Below are positions 1 to 6,809 of a stretch of DNA of 38,823 nt, in pieces (within the stretch, counting starts at the first letter, position 1; every line of letters begins with the position of its first letter). The stretch covers positions 1-38,823 of the forward strand of contig DATFJV010000022.1 of assembly GCA_035268985.1 (NCBI GenBank). Direction: 5' to 3'. This DNA is from JAAYHV01 sp035268985 (GTDB taxonomy: Bacteria; Bacillota; Clostridia; Peptostreptococcales; Anaerovoracaceae). A program made the position numbers and the translations under genes. The notes below the pieces were generated by a model. It was given only the letters and a program-made list of their open reading frames with translations, had not been told where the DNA came from and did not search any database.

Positions 1-219
1 GCCCAGCGGCTCAGAATAGATTATACTTAAGAATGCTAACGAAAACACTAACACTCCAATGTTGCGAGTAGCAATACTTTTAATAGCAATAGCTACAATT
101 AATATAGTAAGGATTATACTAATAAAGCCCATGCTTCCTAAGTAGCCCATTTGACTTAGTAGTAGTAATACGGCAGCAATTATAAAAAAGGATGCCCAAA
201 ATATTTTGTTTGATCTCAT
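1..219 (-). CDS. Partial multi-pass membrane protein beside LytTR regulator
   Basis: This is the N-terminal 73 codons of a gene that runs off the left edge. The frame opens MRSNKIFWASFFIIAAVLL and shows three hydrophobic stretches, at about residues 6-25, 28-45 and 50-66, with short polar links, so it is an integral membrane protein. The ATG overlaps the stop of the upstream LytTR gene by one base (TAATG), which indicates translational coupling. LytTR regulators in Firmicutes are commonly paired with small membrane proteins (DUF3021 or LiaF-like), and this N-terminus looks most like the LiaF/DUF5668-type transmembrane region. That family name is an inference from a fragment. No signal for enzymatic function is visible. 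Confidence 0.6.
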   Translation of the reverse strand, partial: MRSNKIFWASFFIIAAVLLLLSQMGYLGSMGFISIILTILIVAIAIKSIATRNIGVLVFSLAFLSIIYSEPLG

Positions 220-677
220 TATTTTTCCCTCATTTCCTGAAGCTTATTCTTTAGTGGTCTGTAATAATGTCTAGAAACGTATATTTGTTTACTTGTGTCG
301 TAAAACTCCAATAAACTAGATGCTGTTAAGTTCTTACTTACTGAATATATATGATTTACATTTACAATGGCAGATTTTGATACCCGCATAAAATGTCCAG
401 GTAGCATCTCCTCTAATTCGTAAAGTTTTAAATCAGTTTCATACATATCCTTTTTAGTATGAACAGTTACTCTGTTATCTTCCGTCTCAAAGAAAAGTAT
501 CTCTTCTACCTTTATGTAGTATTCCCTATCTTTTCTGTAAACAGTGAACTTTTCCTTCCTTAAGACAGCGCTTGCTATGCTTTGCTGCAAAGCAACTACT
601 TCATCATCCATCTCTTTACATTTGATGACCACTTCTTCTTCATTTAGTTTTTCATCAATTTCAATTTTTATCTTCAT
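219..677 (-). CDS. LytTR-domain DNA-binding transcriptional regulator
   Basis: A 152-residue protein with a LytTR DNA-binding domain over roughly residues 45-150, recognisable from the run YYIKVEEILFFE, then the basic strand around RVTVHTKK and the conserved stretch FMRVSKSAIVNVNHI. It has no receiver domain. The N-terminal 40 residues are acidic and predicted helical, so this is the stand-alone type of LytTR regulator that usually controls a co-transcribed membrane protein. The start is supported by AAGGAG seven bases upstream. A strong sigma-A promoter lies at 704-732, and a hairpin-forming inverted repeat at 731-753 touches its -35 box. It likely regulates itself and its downstream membrane partner. 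The inducing signal cannot be read from the sequence. Confidence 0.88.
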   Translation of the reverse strand: MKIKIEIDEKLNEEEVVIKCKEMDDEVVALQQSIASAVLRKEKFTVYRKDREYYIKVEEILFFETEDNRVTVHTKKDMYETDLKLYELEEMLPGHFMRVSKSAIVNVNHIYSVSKNLTASSLLEFYDTSKQIYVSRHYYRPLKNKLQEMREK

Positions 678-703
678 TCACGTTCTCCTTGAAGCTTAAA
701 CGG

Positions 704-732
704 ATTATATATTACCATATTTGGCTTGTAAA
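704..732 (-). promoter_or_regulatory. Sigma-A promoter of the LytTR operon
   Basis: On the minus strand TTTACA (727-732) and TATAAT (704-709) are separated by exactly 17 bases, about 27 bases before the LytTR start. This is a near-consensus vegetative promoter. Confidence 0.8.
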
Positions 733-753
733 CCCATTTAAAGTAAGTGGGTT
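731..753. repeat. Inverted repeat overlapping the LytTR -35 box
   Basis: Two 10-base arms (731-740 and 744-753) pair with one G-T mismatch around a 3-base loop; the core is AACCCA/TGGGTT. It lies between the nucleotidyltransferase stop and the LytTR promoter and overlaps the -35 hexamer by two bases. It could end the upstream transcript (only a short T run follows) or serve as an operator. Confidence 0.5.
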
Positions 754-771
754 ATAATACTAGGTAAGTGG

Positions 772-1098
772 TTAGAATAAGCTCATATTGTACAGCTTAT
801 CCTTTTTAAAGAAATTATTTATATCCGTTTTATCAATATTTAACGGATTAAAATCTATTAAAGTTTCATCGAATTCATAAACGTTTTCTTTTATTATATT
901 AAAGAACGCATCCTCAGATAGATTTCCCGAATATATAACTGCTACATCTATATCAGAAGCAGTACTAGCTTTTCCATGTATCATGCTACCGTAAAATTTG
1001 ATATCGATTATGGTTATATCTAATTCATTTTCACGAATAATTTCGTCAACAATAGCACGAGAGTATTCATGAATCTTCTTATGATAGGTTGTTTCCAT
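772..1098 (-). CDS. Minimal nucleotidyltransferase (MNT/MntA-like), orphan
   Basis: A 108-residue protein with the nucleotidyltransferase-fold signature: GS at residues 37-38, then SDIDVAV with D49 and D51, and a third candidate acid at D82. Together these fit the metal-binding triad of the MNT family. Many such small proteins are antitoxins that AMPylate a HEPN toxin encoded next to them. No HEPN gene is adjacent here: downstream is the LytTR operon and upstream is a broken gene, so it is either an orphan antitoxin or a survivor of a decayed locus. The spacing of G-S and the two aspartates is intact, so activity is possible. No strong ribosome-binding site is visible before the ATG. Confidence 0.75.
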   Translation of the reverse strand: METTYHKKIHEYSRAIVDEIIRENELDITIIDIKFYGSMIHGKASTASDIDVAVIYSGNLSEDAFFNIIKENVYEFDETLIDFNPLNIDKTDINNFFKKDKLYNMSLF

Positions 1099-1181
1099 AC
1101 TTTTCTATAACTTCCTCTTCCGTTAAATTCAATAAGCCCCTCATCTTTAAGCCGCTGCAATTGCTGTCTATTTTTGCTTTA
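1095..1181 (-). pseudogene. Winged-helix tail remnant, possibly of a restriction endonuclease
   Basis: Reading the minus strand from a TAA at 1179-1181, the frame continues as SKNRQQLQRLKDEGLIEF followed by NGRGSYRKVW, then loses sense as it runs into the nucleotidyltransferase start. The run resembles the C-terminal winged-helix segment found in Dam-replacing/DpnI-like restriction endonucleases and related proteins ('RQQLQ.L.D.G.IEF.G.G.YR'). There is no start codon and no upstream body, so it is a decayed fragment. The family assignment rests on memory of the motif and is tentative. Confidence 0.5.
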
Positions 1182-1221
1182 ATCAGAATTATCGTACATG
1201 CTTAAATTCATACAATACCTT

Positions 1222-2165
1222 CTAATTCTTTAGAGTTGCTATCGGCACGACCAATACCCCATCTTCTCTTTCATATGCGTATTCAGTACAGGCAACAACC
1301 ATAAGAAACTCCGGCTTACCCATTTCCTTTTCCTCTATAAGGCTTGCAAGTTTTAAAAGGTTCTTTGCACCTTCGTTAATTCTATTACTTCCCAATTTAG
1401 CCTCTACCGCTGCCCATTTACCATTATGAAGATGAATTATTGCATCTGCTTCTAATCCATTTTTATCTCTGTAGTGATAGATTCTACCGTTAATACCTTC
1501 AGCATGAATTCTTAAATCACGTATAACTAATGCTTCAAATAGGAATCCGTAAGCATTAAAATCAGATAATAAATCATCAGGACTTGCATCTAAAAAGTAT
1601 GCTGCAATAGCCGGGTCAGTAAAGAACCTGGTAACTCCTGTTCTTATTGCAGTCTTAGATCGAAGTCTCGGGCTCCACGCAGGCAAATCTTCTATGATAA
1701 ATAGCTTTCTTAGCGCTTCTATATGATTTCTCGTAGTATCCTTGTTAATATTTTCAAAGGCTTGAGAATCTTTAACAATTGTGGCTTCAGAACAACTCGT
1801 TCCTATATTTCTAGCATAGGATTTTAATATAGCTCTTGTTTTTTCCCCTTTTCTTTTAACCCCATCTACAGTTTGAATATCAGAAATCAGTAATAGTATT
1901 ACAATAAGCTGCTATTTATCTTCTCGCAATTTTCTGCTTCTTACCTATAGTACTTGGCCAACCTCCTCTTACTACTAAGTCCGCCATTTTTTCAATTGTT
2001 ATATTACTGATTCCCTTAATTTCTCTTTGATTGTTAAACAAGCTTCTAAGGCTCACCTCACCTGTAGAATCCCCTGACTAGTAAAGTGACATAGTCCTCA
2101 TATCCCATTGCTTCCAATTTCTTTTTTAGAATTTTATCCGCTATTCTAATTCTGTAATCCTTCAT
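1222..2165 (-). pseudogene. Degenerate AAA-type ATPase with DUF4143 domain
   Basis: The C-terminal DUF4143 half is well preserved: IEDLPAWSPRLRSK, FTDPAIAAYFL, a GFLFEALVIRDLR run, a YHYRDKNGLEADAII run and WAAVEAKLG are hallmark segments of this ATPase family. The N-terminal half is broken. An ATG at 2165 with a GGAG site opens MKDYRIRIADKILKKKLEAM, but the P-loop ATPase core is missing. The frame then ends, and family sequence resumes in another frame (STGEVSLRSLF, then VVRGGWPS) with in-frame stops near 2086 and 1918. A further frame change occurs before SDIQTVDGVKRKG near 1890. A promoter is still present at 2191-2218. Deletion, stops and frameshift together make this a pseudogene. A TTG within the C-terminal half could in principle start a 154-residue piece, but there is no reason to think it functions. 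Confidence 0.85.
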
Positions 2166-2190
2166 AACACCACTCCATTTCCCGATTACC

Positions 2191-2218
2191 ATTATACATC
2201 TTTTGAATACGATGTAAA
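2191..2218 (-). promoter_or_regulatory. Promoter of the DUF4143 pseudogene
   Basis: TTTACA (2213-2218) and TATAAT (2191-2196) are spaced 16 bases apart on the minus strand, about 25 bases upstream of the ATG at 2165. The promoter looks intact although the gene is broken. Confidence 0.65.
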
Positions 2219-2263
2219 ACGCATTAGCCTATTTGGCGCACATTTATAGATAAAATCAGAATT

Positions 2264-2298
2264 AAAAAAAGAGCCCAGACTTTTTGTCTGAGCTCTTT
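2264..2298 (-). terminator. Rho-independent terminator after the NhaC gene
   Basis: On the minus strand a stem of about 13 pairs (AAAGAGCTCAGAC with GTCTGGGCTCTTT, one G-T) closes a 5-base loop and runs into seven T residues. It lies 50 bases past the NhaC stop. Confidence 0.9.
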
Positions 2299-2347
2299 GA
2301 TTAACTTATTATATATTTAATACATCATTTAAAGTTCTTTTTAAATA

Positions 2348-3805
2348 TTATGCTTCTAAAGCTCTCTTAGCGATTTCTTCATCAAGAGCTCTTTGCTCAA
2401 GTACACTGTTATATTCTTCATCAGTCATCTTTTCAATAGTAACTCCAGTAAATCCATATATCATTGATATGAAAGGATTTACATAGTTAAGAACTGCATA
2501 AGGTAAGTACGCAAGAGTTGGTACTCCTAAGAAACCAGCCATTGTAGCACCGCAAACATTCCAAGGAACAAGTGGAGATGTTAATGTTGCAGAGTCTTCC
2601 AACGCCCTGGATAGATTCTTGCTCTTTAATCTCTTGTCTTCGTATGCCTGTTTATACATTCTACCAGGTAGAATAATTGCTAAGTATTGGTCTGCTGCAA
2701 TCAAGTTAATGAATATGCAAGAACAAATTGTGATTAATATTAATTGACCATCTTTCTTTGCAAACTTTAGAATAGCTTCTGCCAAAGATGCCATCATGCC
2801 TGTTGATTCTAACACACCACTGAATGTCATGGAGCAAAGTACTATACTAACAGTCCATAGCATATAATTGAATCCACCACCGCCGATTATATCTGCAACA
2901 GTATAAGATTCATTTAGTACTGCAGTAGAGTTTGCTGCATATCCGTAATGCATAATGTTAAACCATTCTGCTACAGGAATACCTTGTACTATTCCCATGC
3001 AAAGTAATCCACAAGCAATACCAATTGACATTGCCGGTAATACTGGTATTTTAAATCCTACTGCAAGTATTAGTATCAATACGGGTATTAATAGTAATGG
3101 ACTTACAACAAATTCATTTTGAATTTCTTCCTGTAAAACCTTAGCCAAATCCATTGATAATGAATCATTTGCTTCACTTCTTCCTAATATGAAGAATGCT
3201 ACTAGAGCAATTAAATAAGAAGGAGTTACTGTATAAACCATATGTCTTATATGTGTAAATACGTCAGTACCAGCAGTTGCTGGAGCTAAATTAGTAGTAT
3301 CTGATAAAGGAGACATCTTGTCACCAAAATATGAACCCGAAACAACGGCACCTGCAGTCATAGCTGGATCTATTCCTATACCTATAGAAACTCCTATCAT
3401 CGCTACACCAATTGTACCAGCTGTAGTATAAGAACTTCCTATACATAATGATACAAAACTGCATAATAAACATACTGTTACTAAGAAATAAGCCGGATCA
3501 ATAATATTTAATCCATAATAGATCATTGAAGGAATTACTCCTCCAGCCTTCCATGTTGATACAATTATACCTACAAGAAGAAGGATTAAACATGCTTGCA
3601 TAGATCTATCAATTCCTGAAAGTATACCTCTTTCTATGTAGGCCCATTTCCATTTGTTGATAACGCCTACAAGTGCTGCTAGTGCTGCTGCAAATAGTAA
3701 AGGCATGTGAAGTTCTCCATAACTAAAGAATATGGAATACATGATGATACCTAAACCTGCTACAACAACGAGTAAAACTTGCCACATTGGTATTTTATTG
3801 CCCAT
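2348..3805 (-). CDS. nhaC: NhaC-family Na+/H+ antiporter
   Basis: A 485-residue polytopic membrane protein with about 11-12 hydrophobic segments. It carries the NhaC signature GSYFGDKMSPLSDTTNLA near residues 157-174, the conserved region of this antiporter family. Family members exchange protons for Na+, and some swap organic substrates (malate/lactate, amino acids), so the ion is inferred. It lies 98 bases downstream of an MttB-family methyltransferase, so it may support uptake or ion balance for methylamine- or betaine-type metabolism. The start is unusual: the ATG is preceded only by an A-rich run, while a good AAAGGAG lies 41 bases upstream, separated by a hairpin (3819-3842). The next Met is residue 7, without a better site. 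A candidate promoter is at 3870-3899. Confidence 0.88.
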   Translation of the reverse strand: MGNKIPMWQVLLVVVAGLGIIMYSIFFSYGELHMPLLFAAALAALVGVINKWKWAYIERGILSGIDRSMQACLILLLVGIIVSTWKAGGVIPSMIYYGLNIIDPAYFLVTVCLLCSFVSLCIGSSYTTAGTIGVAMIGVSIGIGIDPAMTAGAVVSGSYFGDKMSPLSDTTNLAPATAGTDVFTHIRHMVYTVTPSYLIALVAFFILGRSEANDSLSMDLAKVLQEEIQNEFVVSPLLLIPVLILILAVGFKIPVLPAMSIGIACGLLCMGIVQGIPVAEWFNIMHYGYAANSTAVLNESYTVADIIGGGGFNYMLWTVSIVLCSMTFSGVLESTGMMASLAEAILKFAKKDGQLILITICSCIFINLIAADQYLAIILPGRMYKQAYEDKRLKSKNLSRALEDSATLTSPLVPWNVCGATMAGFLGVPTLAYLPYAVLNYVNPFISMIYGFTGVTIEKMTDEEYNSVLEQRALDEEIAKRALEA

Positions 3806-3818
3806 CTTTTTTTATTTA

Positions 3819-3842
3819 TAACACTTGATAGGGCAAGTGCTA
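3819..3842 (-). promoter_or_regulatory. Hairpin between Shine-Dalgarno and start of NhaC
   Basis: Arms 3819-3827 and 3834-3842 (CACTTG/CAAGTG core, nine pairs with one G-U) close a 6-base loop. The element lies between AAAGGAG at 3847-3853 and the NhaC ATG at 3805. Folding would bring the ribosome site nearer the start. A six-codon TTG-initiated leader (MPYQVL) could also be read through the hairpin. The role is inferred. Confidence 0.45.
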
Positions 3843-3869
3843 TAAACTCCTTTCTTAATTAATAATAAT

Positions 3870-3899
3870 ATAATAACATCATCCCTACATGACTAACAA
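3870..3899 (-). promoter_or_regulatory. Candidate promoter for NhaC
   Basis: TTGTTA (3894-3899) and TATTAT (3870-3875) are spaced 18 bases apart in the gap between the methyltransferase and NhaC. The region is AT-rich, so a chance match is possible. Confidence 0.35.
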
Positions 3900-3903
3900 A
3901 TCA

Positions 3904-5403
3904 CTATGATCTATTGTAAGTATCTATAAGCTCTAAGCCCTTTTCCTCACCAAGTCCCGCTTCTATGCATACATCTATAAATGCCTTATTAAGGGCTTCA
4001 ATTTTTGCATCATCTAAGTCTTTATTTTCCATCACTTTTATTTTTTCAACATATTCTTTGGATTTATCAAAGATGCTTTTATTTCCTTCTTTATTCCAAG
4101 TAGGTCTGTCTTGATAATTCATAACAAGATTCCCGTAATATTGCTCTTTATTATAATTTTGTAAAGTATGTTTATTTGTCATATAGTTACCAGCAGAACC
4201 AACTTTGAATATTACATCTTTAGCCAAAGTACTATCATCAAATCTAATACCTTTTTCTAGATGTTTTAAAGTTCCGATATAGTCCGCATCCATAACCAGT
4301 TTCTCAATACTCATTTCAGCAATTACATTTAACCCTCCTGGACCAGAAACATTGTCCACACCAAGCATTAATGCCATTAGTCCACTTCTTGCAGTTTCAC
4401 TTCCTGCTTGATAATCAATTATCTTCGCATCTGACATTGCCGCATATGTATGTACAGGAAGTCCATAATATTTACCCATTAAAGCATATCCAGCTGTTAC
4501 CATACTTGATTCCATTGCTTCCATAGGAGTGTACATCGTTTTCATATTAAATATACAAGGAGCTCCTCCATATACCACTGGATGCCCCGGTTTTATGATT
4601 TGTGCCAAAACCAACCCTGATAATATTTCTACCGTATGCTGAAGTACTGCACCTGCCAATGTTATTGGTCCAGTTGCTCCAGTAATTTGAGCAGAAATCA
4701 GTTCTAAAGGAATATCTCTTTCCACACAATCAACAATATTTTTTGCACCAATTGTTGACCATTTTAAAGGAGATGTTACGCATATATCAAAGATTGTATA
4801 AGGTTTATTTCTGACATTATCTTCATTGCCTAATACAGCTTTTAATAATTCAAAAGTCCTTAAAACTCCATCCTCATCCGTCGAACCACCTATAATAGGT
4901 TTGGTAGAGTTTCTCATTTCTGTATAATATAAATATTGAGAACCAAGCTCACCAGGAGCTTCCTCACAAACTATTGAAGAAGATATGAAATCGATGCTAT
5001 CTAAACTATCAGCAACTTTAGTAAGTAGCTTTAAATCACCAACATTTGATAATCTAACAGTAGTACCATCATGATCTAAAACATTACCTGCAGAACTTCC
5101 AGGATTGAATCTAGTCTTACCATCTCCAAAGGTGCAATATTCATCACCATTTCTATCATAAAGCTTAAAAGATGACGGAGCATCTTTTATGCTCTTTTCT
5201 ACTATCTGTCTTGGAATTTTAACTTTTTTTGTATCCCAATCAACTTCACACCCACCATTTTCCATAATTTTAAGCGCTTCATCATATTGAAATATAATTC
5301 CCAAGTTCTCTAACAAATCAATTGCATTCTCATGCATATCTTTAATTTGTTTTTCATTTAAAATTGTAAATTCCGGCATATTGCTAAATTCAAACTTGCT
5401 CAT
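3904..5403 (-). CDS. MttB-family (non-pyrrolysine) corrinoid-type methyltransferase
   Basis: A 499-residue member of the trimethylamine methyltransferase MttB superfamily, recognised by its length, the N-terminal LLENLGIIF region, RFNPGSSAGNVLD, and the core SDAKIIDYQAG and VSGPGGLN segments. The frame is continuous without an internal TAG, so it is the pyrrolysine-free kind. Characterised members demethylate glycine betaine (MtgB), proline betaine (MtpB) or carnitine (MtcB), passing the methyl group to a corrinoid protein. The substrate here is unknown. No corrinoid protein, MtrH/MtgA-type methyltransferase or reactivase gene lies nearby, so its partners must be elsewhere. The start has GGAGGG seven bases upstream. 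It precedes an NhaC antiporter in the same direction. Confidence 0.85.
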   Translation of the reverse strand: MSKFEFSNMPEFTILNEKQIKDMHENAIDLLENLGIIFQYDEALKIMENGGCEVDWDTKKVKIPRQIVEKSIKDAPSSFKLYDRNGDEYCTFGDGKTRFNPGSSAGNVLDHDGTTVRLSNVGDLKLLTKVADSLDSIDFISSSIVCEEAPGELGSQYLYYTEMRNSTKPIIGGSTDEDGVLRTFELLKAVLGNEDNVRNKPYTIFDICVTSPLKWSTIGAKNIVDCVERDIPLELISAQITGATGPITLAGAVLQHTVEILSGLVLAQIIKPGHPVVYGGAPCIFNMKTMYTPMEAMESSMVTAGYALMGKYYGLPVHTYAAMSDAKIIDYQAGSETARSGLMALMLGVDNVSGPGGLNVIAEMSIEKLVMDADYIGTLKHLEKGIRFDDSTLAKDVIFKVGSAGNYMTNKHTLQNYNKEQYYGNLVMNYQDRPTWNKEGNKSIFDKSKEYVEKIKVMENKDLDDAKIEALNKAFIDVCIEAGLGEEKGLELIDTYNRS

Positions 5404-5749
5404 ATCTTCCCTCCGAATATTATTTTAACTATCTATAATTACATACTACGCCAACCATGGCTATTCTCTATTAAATAATATGTTATGTTTTGTATTATTT
5501 TTAGTAAACTTTTTGTGCATAAAGTTGCAATAATTTCATTATTCTACATTTTATCTACAAAACCACTACTGTTGACAAACTGAACAATTTATAAGCTAAA
5601 ACAACTCATTTATTTACAGATAAATTAATGATATTATAGAAAATTATTTGTGACAATTGGTATTATTTTTTTATCCTAAATTGTTTAAAAGACTAAAAAT
5701 AAAATATTTTTTTATTAATATGTTATATTTTTATCGATTATAATAGCAT
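5404..5749. other. AT-rich intergenic region upstream of the methyltransferase
   Basis: About 345 bases without a convincing gene on either strand. It should hold the methyltransferase promoter. The best candidate I see on the minus strand is TTGCAA then TTTACT, 16 bases apart, near 5505-5532, which is weak. No clear sigma-54 box, riboswitch or tRNA is visible. Confidence 0.5.
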
Positions 5750-5781
5750 TAAAAACACCGCATCAGATTTGATGCAGTGTC
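5750..5781 (-). terminator. Rho-independent terminator after rubrerythrin
   Basis: On the minus strand ACACTGCATCA pairs with TGATGCGGTGT (one G-T) around a 4-base loop, followed by TTTTT. It lies about 40 bases past the rubrerythrin stop. Confidence 0.88.
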
Positions 5782-5819
5782 ATATGTTTCCATTATTTAT
5801 TTCTAGTATCCTTAACTTC

Positions 5820-6404
5820 TTAATATGTTTCGTGGAAAACTTCAAAATGAGCTTGTGGATGATCACAGGCAGGGCATCTAGTTGGCGCAACCTTTCCCTT
5901 ATGTATATAACCACAATTGTTGCACTTCCACTCTACTTCCTCATCCCTTTCAAACACCTTACATTCTTCAATATTTGCAAGTAACTTCCTGTATCTTAAC
6001 TCATGACGCTCTTCTACTTCAGCAACTTCTCTCCATACATAAGCAATATTATCAAAGCCCTCTTCCTCTGCTACTTTTGCAAATTCAGGATAAAGTTCAG
6101 TCCATTCCTCATTTTCACCATTAGCAGCAGCTAATAGATTTTCTTTTGTATCACCTAGTCCAACTGGAAATTCAGCAGTAATTTCTACATTTTCCCCTTT
6201 TAAACTTTCATTTAAAAACTTAAAAAATCTCTTCGCATGTTCCTTTTCATTTTCAGCAGTTTCCATAAATATATTAGAAATCTGTACATATCCTTCTTTC
6301 TTAGCAGTAGATGAATAATATGCATACCTAGTTCTCGCTTGACATTCACCTGCAAAAGACTTCATTAAATTTTCAGCTGTTTTAGTTCCCTTTAAAGATT
6401 TCAT
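5820..6404 (-). CDS. rbr: Rubrerythrin
   Basis: A 194-residue rubrerythrin, a cytosolic peroxidase of anaerobes that reduces H2O2 with electrons from rubredoxin or NAD(P)H. The N-terminal ferritin-like four-helix domain shows the diiron ligands: E20 in GECQARTRY, E53/H56 in ENEKEH, and E131/H134 in the second ExxH set. The C-terminal rubredoxin-like domain has CxxC pairs at C161/C164 and C177/C180 for the Fe(Cys)4 centre. Length and domain order match classical rubrerythrin. The start has AAGGAGG seven bases upstream. It is a single-gene unit with its own terminator. An 11-base inverted repeat sits just upstream of its -10 box, so repressor control is likely. Confidence 0.96.
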   Translation of the reverse strand: MKSLKGTKTAENLMKSFAGECQARTRYAYYSSTAKKEGYVQISNIFMETAENEKEHAKRFFKFLNESLKGENVEITAEFPVGLGDTKENLLAAANGENEEWTELYPEFAKVAEEEGFDNIAYVWREVAEVEERHELRYRKLLANIEECKVFERDEEVEWKCNNCGYIHKGKVAPTRCPACDHPQAHFEVFHETY

Positions 6405-6440
6405 ACACTTCCTCCTTGTTTATTATTAATTATATTAACT

Positions 6441-6478
6441 ATTATACCATAAATACTTTAAACTATCTTAAAGTATTT
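6441..6478 (-). promoter_or_regulatory. Rubrerythrin promoter with large inverted-repeat operator
   Basis: A TATAAT (-10) lies at 6441-6446 on the minus strand. Immediately upstream is a perfect 11-base inverted repeat (6451-6461 and 6468-6478, AAATACTTTAA arms, 6-base loop) that fills the spacer and -35 region. No good -35 hexamer is visible, which suggests an activator-dependent or repressed promoter. The repeat does not match the PerR, Fur or Rex consensus as I know them. Confidence 0.65.
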
Positions 6479-6479
6479 A

Positions 6480-6762
6480 ATTTAATTATCATTGAAGCTT
6501 CTTATTTCCTCTCCAAACGCTTCCATTCCCCAAAGGGGAATATTTATGACCCAAGCCTCTTTCCTATAGTTTACCATCGCAGTTCAGACTGATACTGAAG
6601 ATTTGAACTTTTCATTCCTCATATTGTGCATATTTTGAATTATCAGCCGCCTCAATGTTTTCCTAACCTCAGCAAAATTATTAAAATGTTTGGTGTATAG
6701 TTTTCACATTTAATACCTTCAAATAATATATATTCTTTGGATCATATTATAAACCATAGAAA
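6480..6762. other. Intergenic region between guaA and rubrerythrin
   Basis: Roughly 280 bases with no convincing gene. On the minus strand a 39-codon stretch around 6585-6705 (KLYTKHFNNFAEVRKTLRRL onward) is open without a good start or ribosome site. It might be a transposase-tail remnant or chance. A short GC-rich palindrome, TTCCCCTTTGGGGAA in reverse-complement reading, lies near 6526-6540. Confidence 0.3.
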
Positions 6763-6793
6763 TAAAACCCCTGAAACCATTTCGATTAAAGGG
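6763..6793 (-). terminator. Probable terminator after guaA
   Basis: Past the guaA stop the minus strand reads CCCT, six bases, then GAAA-TGG-TTTC and AGGG, followed by GTTTTATTT. This is a bulged hairpin with a short T tract, so it is weak but well placed. Confidence 0.45.
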
Positions 6794-6809
6794 ATAAAAC
6801 TCTTGTTTA

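Noticed and set aside
3904..5403. Pyrrolysine-containing MttB
   Set aside because: The frame is continuous with no in-frame TAG, and no pyl genes are present, so it is the non-pyrrolysine kind.
5404..5749. Sigma-54 promoter before the methyltransferase
   Set aside because: A TGGC trinucleotide context appears near 5450 but the partner TTGC at the required spacing is missing.
6585..6705. Transposase-tail fragment
   Set aside because: A 39-codon open stretch without start, ribosome site or inverted-repeat ends is too short to call an insertion sequence.
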